From a virus, in the IMG/VR virus record IMGVR_UViG_3300037840_000591, positions 1 through 21,165 of that record: DNA of 21,165 nucleotides, one strand, 5' to 3'. Made by a program: the position numbers and the translations under genes. The notes under the pieces were generated by a model. It searched no databases and had not been told where the DNA came from. It saw only the letters and a list, made by a program, of their open reading frames with translations. This document shows positions 14,676 to 21,165 of this stretch, piece by piece (the first letter of the stretch is position 1; each line of letters begins with the position of its first letter).

Positions 14676-15875
14676 ATGTCTGATTCACCCCATCAACTGG
14701 TTTTGGGGTTCCTCGGAGGAGGCGCCGTTCGGCGAGAAAATGCCATAGCGCTGATCGAGGAGTTCATTACCGCCCACCACCGCAACAACAAGGGGGCGGA
14801 GGTTGCCTTCTACATCGGCATCGAACCGTTCACCGAGTCGCTGAACGATCTCGCTGATTACTGCACCACGTCGGGGTACAAGCTCGGTCTGGTCGGCCAC
14901 GAGGCGGCATTACGTGGCTCCGAGGTGGCTCCTTATTTGCGGGATGCGGAGGGTCGGAAGTTCGCCGTTCCTGATAAGCGCTCGATCGGTGATTTCCTCG
15001 TTAAGGTCATTGCCGTCGGTGACGTCAGTCCACGGTTGTTTATCCTGGCCGACCCAGACGAAGATGACGCCACGTATTTGGCGGTTGAAACAGCTATTAG
15101 CATGAGCATCCCGGTGCGCACGCTTTTAGGGGGGCTTGAAATGGTAATAATGGAAACCGATGAGGAAGAGGAGACTCTTGTAATGAGCCCAGTGCGCGAC
15201 GATGAGGAAGAGATTTACGACGAATCAGACGTTGAAGAGGACGAGCTTGAAGACGATCTCGACGAGCCGGATCCCGATGAAATCGAAGACGCTGAGCTGA
15301 TCGAGGATGAGGATCTCGACGAGGGGGAGCTGGAAGAGGAGCCTGACGAGGAGGAAGACGCCGTCGAAGATATCGACGACAGTGATGAGCCCGAGGACGA
15401 AGAGCCCGAGGGCGATGAGGAGAATGAGGAAGAGGAAATGCCCGCACGTAGAGCATCCAAGAAAGCTGCGGCCAGTAACGGCAAATGGACCCAGTCCAAG
15501 CTGGAAGCCCTGGCCGATCGGGACCGGGATGAGTTTTACGCCTTGGCCGCCCAGTACAGCATTACACCGGGGCGGGGCATCAAGATCTCGAATATGGTGA
15601 CCCGGATTCTGGAGGCGCTCGGTGAGCCGGTAGCAAAACGCACTCCGACCAAGAAGGTGGCGAAGAAGCGTGTCGTCAAAAAGAAGGCGATAGCACGTAA
15701 GGCACCGGCCAAGAAGGCGGCGGCGAAGAAGCGGCCTGCCACGCGCACCGTTCCGCCGAAGCGTGCAGCTGTAGTGGCAGTACCGTCGACCAACTCGAAG
15801 GTCGAACACGCAGCCGCACTGAAGCTTATTGACGGGGCGCAGAAGGCGCTGGAGGCGGCGGCCAAGCTGTTGTAG
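14676..15875 (+). CDS. Rossmann-like / acidic / SAP-like / histone H1-like protein
   Basis: The protein has 399 residues. An in-frame TTG at 14583 exists, but ATG 14676 follows GGGGAGGAGG, and the region before it is structured RNA rather than protein-like. Residues 1-157 look Rossmann-like, with FLGGGAVRRENA near the start and RLFILADPDEDDATYLAVET later; this resembles SLOG-type nucleotide-binding folds, from memory. Residues 159-254 are dominated by Glu and Asp. Residues about 270-313 (KWTQSKLEALADRDRDEFY, then a second helix) resemble a SAP or Rho-N-like DNA-binding motif. Residues 315-360 are Lys/Ala/Arg-rich with repeated AKK motifs, like histone H1 tails. A C-terminal helix ends ALEAAAKLL. 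It probably binds DNA or RNA; the acidic middle may shield the basic tail. The exact role is unknown. Confidence 0.75.
   Translation: MSDSPHQLVLGFLGGGAVRRENAIALIEEFITAHHRNNKGAEVAFYIGIEPFTESLNDLADYCTTSGYKLGLVGHEAALRGSEVAPYLRDAEGRKFAVPDKRSIGDFLVKVIAVGDVSPRLFILADPDEDDATYLAVETAISMSIPVRTLLGGLEMVIMETDEEEETLVMSPVRDDEEEIYDESDVEEDELEDDLDEPDPDEIEDAELIEDEDLDEGELEEEPDEEEDAVEDIDDSDEPEDEEPEGDEENEEEEMPARRASKKAAASNGKWTQSKLEALADRDRDEFYALAAQYSITPGRGIKISNMVTRILEALGEPVAKRTPTKKVAKKRVVKKKAIARKAPAKKAAAKKRPATRTVPPKRAAVVAVPSTNSKVEHAAALKLIDGAQKALEAAAKLL
15426..15440 (+). promoter_or_regulatory. Possible internal start for the SAP/H1-like half
   Basis: GAGGA (15426-15430) precedes an in-frame ATG at 15438 by 7 bases. 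Initiation here would give a 145-residue basic protein without the Rossmann and acidic parts. Glu-rich codons create GAGGA by chance, so the support is weak. Confidence 0.2.
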
Positions 15876-15887
15876 TTGGTGATAGTG

Positions 15888-15904
15888 GCTGGGTTCTGCC
15901 CAGT
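15888..15904 (+). terminator. Small hairpin after the H1-like gene
   Basis: GCTGGG (15888-15893) pairs with CCCAGT (15899-15904) around TTCTG, with one G-T pair. It begins 12 bases after the stop codon. No T tract follows, so termination is only a possibility. Confidence 0.2.
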
Positions 15905-15945
15905 GCCGGTGGGGGAACATGTACACCCCGCGACCGGCGAGTGAC

Positions 15946-15960
15946 AACGGCTTGACCGTT
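15946..15960. promoter_or_regulatory. Palindrome copy 1, AACGG-N5-CCGTT (candidate operator)
   Basis: A perfect 5-base-arm inverted repeat has CTTGA as its spacer. It overlaps the -35 element TTGACC of the candidate promoter at 15952. ACCGG (15933-15937) and CCGGT (15961-15965) form a further outer inverted repeat. Confidence 0.4.
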
Positions 15961-15980
15961 CCGGTGGTGGGGACTACCGT
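15952..15980 (+). promoter_or_regulatory. Candidate promoter of the replication operon
   Basis: TTGACC (15952-15957), a 17-base spacer and TACCGT (15975-15980) lie in the only long non-coding stretch before the replication genes. The -10 matches the consensus weakly. It is flanked by the two AACGG-N5-CCGTT palindromes, which supports a regulated promoter. Confidence 0.4.
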
Positions 15981-15988
15981 CAACGATG

Positions 15989-16009
15989 CTCAACGGGTCG
16001 TCCGTTGAG
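15989..16009. promoter_or_regulatory. Palindrome copy 2, CTCAACGG-N5-CCGTTGAG (candidate operator or hairpin)
   Basis: Perfect 8-base arms surround GTCGT. The core is the same AACGG-N5-CCGTT as copy 1, 46 bases downstream. It lies just downstream of the predicted transcription start. As RNA it is a stable stem-loop, and the nearby CCTC-TTTC-GAGG (16011-16022) is a second small stem. Confidence 0.45.
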
Positions 16010-16028
16010 TCCTCTTTCGAGGAGACAT

Positions 16029-16103
16029 GTGAACCCCTGCGACCCCACCCAGGTGCTTGCTGAGTGCGCCCATTTTTCAGTCGACGGCGCCCTCAATGGC
16101 TGA
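16029..16103 (+). CDS. Short leader ORF (24 residues) coupled to the helicase loader
   Basis: GTG 16029 follows AGGAG (16020-16024) with a short 4-base spacer. It encodes MNPCDPTQVLAECAHFSVDG and four more residues, and stops at TGA 16101-16103. Its end overlaps the loader start by 8 bases (ATGGCTGA), the same style of overlap as the tape measure junction at 348-355. The loader has no ribosome site of its own, so coupling is plausible. No known family was recognised. Confidence 0.35.
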   Translation: MNPCDPTQVLAECAHFSVDGALNG

Positions 16104-16734
16104 CCGGCTACTCACCGAAACGAACATTCCCGAACAGTTTCGAACGGCGCTGTACGGCGACTACATCATCGACGATGATGGCGGCGACCCACGCATCTTG
16201 AAGCAGTTGATCGAGTGGGACCCGTCGCCGAAGAAGCCCTCACTGCTCATGTACGGCAAGCCAGGCCTGGGCAAGACTCTCTTGGCCTGTGCCACGCTCA
16301 ACGAGTACCAATCCCAGTTCAGGCCACCTAACGGGGTCGACGACAGCGTTATCACCGTGCTGCGCCAGGAGCGGTTCCCGGTCTATTTCGTCCAGCTGGC
16401 CGAATGGGTCGGGCTCCAAATCAGATCGTTCGGGCTGCAGAAAGAGGCCACCGCCGGGATCAGAGATCCGACCGAGTATTTGGAAATCGATCAGCTCCTC
16501 CAAGACCTGATGCGCCGGGTGCAAATGTTGGTGGTAGACGACGTCGGCAAGGAGCACACCACTGCTACCGGGTTTGCCCAGGACGCATTTGATTTGCTCG
16601 TGCGCACGCGACACAACCGGGGGCTGTGGACGATTTACACCTCGAACGTGCCGCTGTCGCAATGGTCGGCGCAGTACTCCGATTCGATGCAGAGCTTGAT
16701 CCGCCGCTCCTCTCTCGTGCTGAAGTTCCGATAA
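16096..16734 (+). CDS. DnaC/IstB-type AAA+ ATPase, helicase loader
   Basis: The protein has 212 residues from ATG 16096. A TTG at 16057 would add 13 residues, but it shows no protein-like conservation that I can see. Walker A is GKPGLGKT (residues 54-61), and Walker B is LVVDDV with D148 and D149. A sensor-like TIYTSNVPLSQW follows, and then SLIRRSS, whose arginines fit the finger of DnaC-type ATPases. These proteins place the DnaB helicase ring on single-stranded DNA. The DnaB-type helicase two genes downstream and the primase after it support this role strongly. The DNA-binding N-terminal domain of long DnaC proteins is short here (about 50 residues). Confidence 0.82.
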   Translation: MADRLLTETNIPEQFRTALYGDYIIDDDGGDPRILKQLIEWDPSPKKPSLLMYGKPGLGKTLLACATLNEYQSQFRPPNGVDDSVITVLRQERFPVYFVQLAEWVGLQIRSFGLQKEATAGIRDPTEYLEIDQLLQDLMRRVQMLVVDDVGKEHTTATGFAQDAFDLLVRTRHNRGLWTIYTSNVPLSQWSAQYSDSMQSLIRRSSLVLKFR

Positions 16735-17129
16735 TGGAACGGGGCCAGCTCGGATTCGAAGAACAGCTGTCCACCGTCTTCGTGTTCGAGGGTCTCATTG
16801 CCCAGCCGCCGTCGAGGAAGTTCCGATACAAGCGCCTGGAAACATGGTCACTCAATGTGCAGGTGCTCGATTACATGGCGGATCTGATCAACCGGCACGG
16901 TGTTCCGGTTGACGTGGTTACGTGGCAGCCTCCTTCTTTCGCCGAGGCTGTACACGATAGCCTCTGGGATATGGGTGTCTTCGTGCGCGAGACGAAGAGC
17001 GGCACCTACGGTTACCTCTCGCAACACATCGCCACCGACACAATGGTCAGCCTTGTCTACGACCCGGACCCGCATCACCGGTTCGGCTACGGGTACAAGG
17101 CTCGTGAGTTTTCGATTGGACGGCTCTGA
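16734..17129 (+). CDS. Unknown protein between helicase loader and helicase
   Basis: The protein has 131 residues; ATG 16734 forms TAATG with the loader gene. A longer in-frame reading back to 16626 only shadows the loader. I do not recognise the family with certainty. The arrangement TVFVFEGLIA, then LDYMADLINRHGVPVDVVTW and FAEAVHDSLWDMGVFV alternates strands and helices like a small Rossmann or HAD-like domain. The position of the catalytic DxD of HAD enzymes is occupied by VFVFEG, so any such fold would be inactive or different. The tight coupling on both sides (TAATG, then TGATG) places it in the replisome operon, possibly as a loader or helicase accessory factor. Confidence 0.6.
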   Translation: MERGQLGFEEQLSTVFVFEGLIAQPPSRKFRYKRLETWSLNVQVLDYMADLINRHGVPVDVVTWQPPSFAEAVHDSLWDMGVFVRETKSGTYGYLSQHIATDTMVSLVYDPDPHHRFGYGYKAREFSIGRL

Positions 17130-18361
17130 TGGCAGATTTGGGACGAGCGATGATTTCGAAGATCATCAACGACGGCGACATGGTGACCTCCCTCGGGGCG
17201 GGCATCCAGTCCCACTGGTTCGAGGACACCGAGGCCCGGGAAGTGCACCAATGGATGGTCGAGTACTTCAACCGGTACAGTGCGGCGCCCACCCACCGGG
17301 CCCTCCGACGGCAGTTTCCCAACTACAAGATCCTGTCTACCGTCGAGCCCTACGCCTATTACATCGACCTGTTCCGCGAACAGCGGCGGCGCTCCATTCT
17401 CGTCGACAGCCTGGTTGATGCCGACACGGCGCTGAAGGAGGACGACCACAAACGGGCCGAGGAAGCCTTCTCCGGCGGCCTGGTGCGGCTGGGGAAAGAG
17501 GTCAGTTCACTCAGTGACGAGAATGCCGTCACCAAGCTCAAGGATCGGTATGAGAGCTATCGGGAGCGGTGCCGCAACAAGGGGAAGATCACCGGTGTTC
17601 GCACCGGCTTTGCCACCCTCGATATGGCGACGAGCGGTTACCACCCGCAACAGTTCGTGGTGCTCGGTGGCACAGCGAAACAGGGCAAATCGTTCATCCT
17701 CATGAAATCGGCCATCGCCGCCCAGGAGCAAGGGAAGAAGGTGTTGTTCCTTTCGTTCGAGATGTCGGCTTTCGAACAGCTCTGTCGGTACGACGGCATT
17801 ACCTGCGGGGTCAATGCCATGCACTTACAAGTTGGTGAGCTGTCCTTTTCGGAACGGAAGAAGCTCCGCATGGGCATGCAGAACCGGAAGGGGATGCGCT
17901 CGTTCATCATCTCCTCCGACATCTCGGCCACCACAACCATCTCCGGTCTGGCGGGCAAGATCGAGCAACACCAGCCCGACATCATCTTCATCGACGGCGC
18001 CTACCTCATGGAGTCCGAGGGTGGAGAGCTGCCTCAGTCGTCCCAGGCTTACACGGCCATCTCCCGGGGCCTCAAGCGGCTGGCTCAGCGCATCGACCGG
18101 CCACTTATCGTCACGGTGCAGGCACTGCCTTCGAAGATGGACAAGAAGGAGCAGGCCGTCACCATGCACAGTCTGGGCTGGACGAGTGCCTGGTCCCAGG
18201 ACGCCGACCTCATCCTCGGGGCGGAGCGGGTCTCCGACTCGACCATGCTCAAGCTGCGGGTGGTGGCCGGGCGGAACGTGGCGCCTCAAGAGATAGCGGT
18301 TGCGGTCAACTGGCAGGAATCGCTGATCGAGGAAATCGACCTGCCTGACGAGGACGAGTGA
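17129..18361 (+). CDS. dnaB-like: DnaB-type replicative DNA helicase
   Basis: The protein has 410 residues from ATG 17129 (TGATG junction). An N-terminal helical region (about 1-125) corresponds to the primase-interacting domain of DnaB. A linker helix and ITGVRTGFATLDMATSGYHP lead into the RecA-like domain. Walker A is GGTAKQGKS (G180-S188), SFEM follows as the DnaB H1a motif, and Walker B is DIIFIDG with D289. A loop follows with TAISRGLKRLAQRIDRPLIV, then AWSQDADLILG and an arginine-containing VVAGRN. This is the canonical DnaB order. It would unwind DNA 5' to 3' at the fork as a hexamer, loaded by the upstream ATPase and working with the primase encoded next. Confidence 0.88.
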   Translation: MADLGRAMISKIINDGDMVTSLGAGIQSHWFEDTEAREVHQWMVEYFNRYSAAPTHRALRRQFPNYKILSTVEPYAYYIDLFREQRRRSILVDSLVDADTALKEDDHKRAEEAFSGGLVRLGKEVSSLSDENAVTKLKDRYESYRERCRNKGKITGVRTGFATLDMATSGYHPQQFVVLGGTAKQGKSFILMKSAIAAQEQGKKVLFLSFEMSAFEQLCRYDGITCGVNAMHLQVGELSFSERKKLRMGMQNRKGMRSFIISSDISATTTISGLAGKIEQHQPDIIFIDGAYLMESEGGELPQSSQAYTAISRGLKRLAQRIDRPLIVTVQALPSKMDKKEQAVTMHSLGWTSAWSQDADLILGAERVSDSTMLKLRVVAGRNVAPQEIAVAVNWQESLIEEIDLPDEDE

Positions 18362-19230
18362 TGGACGACATCGAAGAGGTCGTCACCGAACTGGGTCTCA
18401 ACATCGCCAGCGTCGGCCACGAGATCTCGGCTCACTGTCCATTTCACAGTGACTCACATCCGTCGTTCTCGATCAACGCCAAATCAGGTTTGTGGATCTG
18501 TTATCAGTGCGGTCGCGCAGGCAACTTCAACATGTTGGTGGAGCAGGTCGGCGGCCGGGGGGTAGCCCAGTCGACCGATCTACTCCGCGAGATCAAGCGC
18601 CGACACGTCGGCCGGAAGAGACCGGAACCGGAAGCTGAGCCCGAACCGCCGGATCCATTGTTCATCTTCGCCCGGTATGAGGATTTCAGGTGGCCGCCGA
18701 AATGGGCTTGGCATGAACGGCGGATCAAAGGTGAGGTCATTGAACAGTACGGCCTCAAATGGGACCGGGGTTGGATCATTCCCATTTGGGCCCCGGAGAT
18801 GACGGACGAATGGACCGGCCTGTGGGGCTGGCAGTTCAAGCGGTTGGATTACGTTTCGAACTACCCGAAGCAAGTGAAGAAGTCACGGACTCTGTTCGGA
18901 CTCCGTGAGCTTGACTCCACCAAATCGGTTGCCCTGGTCGAATCGCCACTCGACGTAGCCCGGTTGGCGTCGGTCGGAGTGTCGGCGGTGGCCGCCTATG
19001 GCGCCTTCGTCTCCCTGACACAGCTGCGGCTCCTCATCGAAGTGGCCGACAGCATCGTACTGGCCCTCGATGGTGATTTCGAAGGGGAACGGCAGATGCA
19101 CAAGATCTACCGATTCTTGGCCAAACAGGTGCCGACACGACGAGTCTCCTATCCGGCGGGATGTAAGGACCCAGGTGATTTGAATGACCAGCAAGCAAGG
19201 AGGGTATTTGATGTCGAAGCAAAAGTTTGA
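18361..19230 (+). CDS. dnaG-like: DNA primase with CHC2 zinc finger and Toprim domain
   Basis: The protein has 289 residues from ATG 18361 (TGATG with the helicase stop); GTG 18358 is an equally close alternative. The zinc finger has C26, H29, C47 and C50 (CPFH and CYQC), the standard CHC2 pattern. A charged Glu/Pro linker follows at about 85-100. The Toprim domain includes VESPLDVARL with E194 and ALDGDFEGE with D237 and D239, the metal-binding acidic residues. It ends shortly after DPGDLN, a motif common in phage Toprim primases. The helicase-binding C-terminal domain of bacterial DnaG is missing, as in many phage primases. It makes RNA primers for lagging-strand synthesis beside DnaB. The end overlaps the next gene by 20 bases. 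Confidence 0.87.
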   Translation: MDDIEEVVTELGLNIASVGHEISAHCPFHSDSHPSFSINAKSGLWICYQCGRAGNFNMLVEQVGGRGVAQSTDLLREIKRRHVGRKRPEPEAEPEPPDPLFIFARYEDFRWPPKWAWHERRIKGEVIEQYGLKWDRGWIIPIWAPEMTDEWTGLWGWQFKRLDYVSNYPKQVKKSRTLFGLRELDSTKSVALVESPLDVARLASVGVSAVAAYGAFVSLTQLRLLIEVADSIVLALDGDFEGERQMHKIYRFLAKQVPTRRVSYPAGCKDPGDLNDQQARRVFDVEAKV

Positions 19231-19411
19231 GGAACCGGTGTTTTTCCTCCGAGCGAGTGATGCTCTGGCCCCGGAGTGCATCCGCTTCTGGGCCGACAGT
19301 GCGAGATCGGTCGGTGCGGATCCGAAGGTGTGTGAGCGCACACTGGCCCAGGCCGACGACATGGAGCGATGGGGTCAGACCTACGGTTGTGATTTACCCT
19401 CCTCGGCGTGA
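19211..19411 (+). CDS. Small protein of unknown function
   Basis: The protein has 66 residues. ATG 19211 follows a very strong AAGGAGGG (19197-19204) with a 6-base spacer, so it is preferred over the in-frame ATG 19184. The strong site lies inside the end of the primase gene and suggests high expression. The sequence begins MSKQKFEEPVFFLRASDALA, has a helical middle with two Cys, and includes ADDMERWGQ near the end. 'EPVF.LRA.D.LA' reminds me of small proteins found near replication genes in actinophages, with no known function. Its stop forms GTGA with the SNF2 helicase start. Confidence 0.65.
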   Translation: MSKQKFEEPVFFLRASDALAPECIRFWADSARSVGADPKVCERTLAQADDMERWGQTYGCDLPSSA

Positions 19412-20961
19412 CCTTCAAAGGGGAGCTGTACGGATTTCAGAAAGAGGCGGTCGACATGATGCTCGACCGTCAGTACCTGCTGCTCGCCCACGGGCTCGGG
19501 CTCGGGAAGACGGTCACCTCGATCGCCGCCTGTGAGACGCTGATCGACGAAGGTAAGGCCGAAGCGATTCTCGTGGTGGCCCCGGCGTCGGTCAAATGGC
19601 AGTGGGCCCGGCAGCTGGCCAAGTTCACCGACGGCGCACTGGTGAAGGTCATCGAGGGCCCGAAGGGGGAGCGCCGGTCACAGTACCGGTCGGTCAAGCG
19701 GGGCGACGTCGAGTACTGCATCATGAACTACGAGCAGATCGTGGCCGATTGGGACATCCTCCGGCTGCTCGCCTGGGACGTGGTGATCGGCGACGAGATT
19801 GTGGCCATCAAGAACCCCGGAGCCAAGCGCTCACGGCACGTGAAGCGCCTCCAGGCGCCCTACAAGTTCGGCCTCAGCGGCCAGCCCATCGAGAACCGGC
19901 CCGAAGAGCTGTATTCGATCATGCAGTGGGTCGATCCCGATGTCCTCGGGCGGTTCGACATCTTCGACCGCACCTTCATCCGGCGGAACAGCTGGGGAGC
20001 GGTCAAGTACTACCGAAACCTGCGCACCCTCCGAAAGCTGATGGGCGGGGCCATGCACCGGGTCACCCGGCACGACGTGCGCGACCAGATGCCGTCCATC
20101 GTGGAGAAGAGCTACCTCATCGAGTTCGACCCAGCGGCCAGAAAGCTGTATCGCCAAATCGTGAGCGAGCTGCTGGACGTCATTCATTCGGTGCCCAAGT
20201 TCAGTTCGTTCAACCTGATGAACCATTACCACGGCGTCAACGATGGCGGAGCGATGGGCGAGATCATGCCCCGGCTCATGGCGCTGCGCATGCTGTGCGA
20301 TCATCCCTATCTCCTCAGCTATTCGGCCGCTGCTTTCGACGATCCTGACACTCAGGCGGGCTCGCAGTACATCGCCGGGCTACGAGCAGCCGGTGTGTTT
20401 CAACCGCTGAAGAACAGCCCCAAGATGAAGGAGACCATTCGCCTCATCCGTGAAATCCTCGATGCCGATCCCCGGAACAAGGTTGTGCTCTTCAGTTTTT
20501 TCAAACCGATGCTCTGGCTACTCGGTGAGAACCTCGGTTGTACGTTCGGGCTGTTTACCGGCGACCAGACACCACGCGAGCGAGACGAGGTTGTCGAGCA
20601 GTTCACGAGTGACAAGAACTGTCGGGTGCTCCTGTCTTCAGACGCCGGTGGTGTTGGTGTCGACATCCCGGTCGCCAACTATCTGATTAGCTACGACCTG
20701 CCGTGGTCGAGTGGCAAGTTCACCCAGCGGCAGGGAAGGATCGATCGCATCTCGTCGGAGTGGCCGGAGATCACCTTGCTGTCGATGATCATGCGGGGTT
20801 CGATCGAGGAGCGCATGTACGACATGTTGATGGAGAAGGCAGCAGTGGCTGACGCCTGGCTGGACGGGAAGGGAGTCGACGCCAGGGGCACATTTACCCT
20901 CACCCTCGGGTCCTTGGCTGATTTCCTCGAAGAGCGGCACTTGTCCAGGTCAGGGCTCTGA
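19408..20961 (+). CDS. SNF2-type superfamily 2 helicase / ATPase
   Basis: The protein has 517 residues from GTG 19408, overlapping the previous stop as GTGA. The N-terminal part begins LYGFQKEAVDMML, with Walker A GLGLGKT (K34, T35). Motif II is GDEIVAIKNPGAKRS (D129, E130), where SNF2 proteins usually have DEAQ. Motif III is LSGQPIENRPEELYSI. The second RecA lobe has KVVLFSFFKPM, then LLSSDAGGVGVDIP and QRQGRIDR (440-447) with the arginine finger. It is compact, without accessory domains. SNF2-like phage enzymes are thought to strip proteins from DNA or aid branch migration during replication and recombination. It ends the replication operon before a small gap. Confidence 0.87.
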   Translation: MTFKGELYGFQKEAVDMMLDRQYLLLAHGLGLGKTVTSIAACETLIDEGKAEAILVVAPASVKWQWARQLAKFTDGALVKVIEGPKGERRSQYRSVKRGDVEYCIMNYEQIVADWDILRLLAWDVVIGDEIVAIKNPGAKRSRHVKRLQAPYKFGLSGQPIENRPEELYSIMQWVDPDVLGRFDIFDRTFIRRNSWGAVKYYRNLRTLRKLMGGAMHRVTRHDVRDQMPSIVEKSYLIEFDPAARKLYRQIVSELLDVIHSVPKFSSFNLMNHYHGVNDGGAMGEIMPRLMALRMLCDHPYLLSYSAAAFDDPDTQAGSQYIAGLRAAGVFQPLKNSPKMKETIRLIREILDADPRNKVVLFSFFKPMLWLLGENLGCTFGLFTGDQTPRERDEVVEQFTSDKNCRVLLSSDAGGVGVDIPVANYLISYDLPWSSGKFTQRQGRIDRISSEWPEITLLSMIMRGSIEERMYDMLMEKAAVADAWLDGKGVDARGTFTLTLGSLADFLEERHLSRSGL

Positions 20962-20979
20962 AGCACACTATTTGATCTA

Positions 20980-20998
20980 GCTGCTACCTTTTAGCGGC
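20980..20998 (+). terminator. Possible hairpin terminator after the SNF2 helicase
   Basis: GCTGCTA (20980-20986) pairs with TAGCGGC (20992-20998) with one G-T wobble, around CCTTT. There is no T tract after it. It sits in the 67-base gap between genes and could be a weak terminator or processing site. Confidence 0.3.
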
Positions 20999-21028
20999 GG
21001 TGTAATCCATTTCAAATGAGGAGGCATC

Positions 21029-21165
21029 ATGCCAACCACTACTCGACGTCCGACACAAAATCGAAAGCCATCACCACTGACACGCGTCCGTCGTGATTTC
21101 AACCACTGGTTCGGTCTCAAGACTGAAGGGAAAAAGCTCGCCAAGCGCCAGGGTGATTTTCGTGA
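21029..21165 (+). CDS. Basic protein of unknown function, cut by window end
   Basis: ATG 21029 follows AGGAGG (21019-21024) with a 4-base spacer. The visible 45 residues begin MPTTTRRPTQNRKPSPLTRV and continue with RRDFNHWFGLKTEGKKLAKR, then QGDFR, with no stop before the window ends. The N-terminus is basic and probably disordered. The following helix, rich in Lys and Arg, could bind nucleic acid. No family is recognisable from this fragment. It belongs to the replication-side genes by position and direction. Confidence 0.6.
   Translation, partial: MPTTTRRPTQNRKPSPLTRVRRDFNHWFGLKTEGKKLAKRQGDFR

Noticed and set aside
15225-15983. Long minus-strand frame with hydrophobic Leu-rich segments
   Set aside because: It is the complement of the Glu/Asp codons of the acidic region, which read as Leu/Val/Ile/Phe on the other strand; no ribosome site or homology pattern was seen.
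20972-21006. Promoter made of TTGATC and TGTAAT before the last gene
   Set aside because: The spacer is 23 bases, too long for a normal sigma70-type promoter.

Overview
The window is part of the genome of a contractile-tailed (myovirus-type) dsDNA phage. Every gene I can support is on the + strand, the sequence is moderately GC-rich, and neighbouring genes are packed head to tail with ATGA, TAATG, TGATG or GTGA junctions. Bacterial-type Shine-Dalgarno sites are visible where genes do not overlap. The GC content, the Gly/Ala-rich tape measure protein loaded with murein hydrolase domains, and the Lys/Ala-rich histone H1-like tail suggest an actinobacterial (high-GC Gram-positive) host. That host assignment is inference only. 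The replication genes argue against a stand-alone contractile injection system.

Tail and baseplate module (1-14153). Two short chaperone-like reading frames precede a 1065-residue tape measure candidate that carries three peptidoglycan-degrading domains (M15/VanY-like, NlpC/P60, SLT-like). Then come a CIS-tube/LysM-type baseplate protein, a small gp53/tail-X-like protein, a gpD/VgrG-type hub, and a short OB-fold spike. These are followed by a gp25-like wedge with about 310 extra N-terminal residues, a baseplate J (gp6-like) protein, a tail-collar fibre protein, and a 1302-residue gpI-like protein with twelve kelch-type repeats and jelly-roll-like domains. The order hub, spike, gp25, J, fibre/gpI is the usual baseplate order in P2- and T4-like phages.

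Middle region (14154-16095). An 8-residue mini-ORF is coupled to a small membrane protein (holin candidate). A candidate promoter then leads into a highly structured 5' leader, whose last hairpin ends on the base before the start codon and buries the ribosome binding site. This leader belongs to a 399-residue protein with a Rossmann-like N-terminus, a very acidic middle, a SAP-like motif and a lysine-rich H1-like C-terminus. The next 220 bases contain two copies of the inverted repeat AACGG-N5-CCGTT around a candidate promoter, plus a short leader ORF coupled to the replication genes.

Replication module (16029-21165). In order: a DnaC/IstB-type helicase loader, an unknown 131-residue protein, a DnaB-type replicative helicase, a CHC2/Toprim primase, a small unknown protein, and an SNF2-type helicase. 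A small hairpin follows, then the start of a basic protein cut by the window edge. Loader, helicase and primase would assemble the phage replisome; the SNF2 enzyme probably remodels or unwinds DNA during replication or recombination.

I saw no tRNA, CRISPR array, insertion sequence, integrase, attachment site or stand-alone endolysin here.
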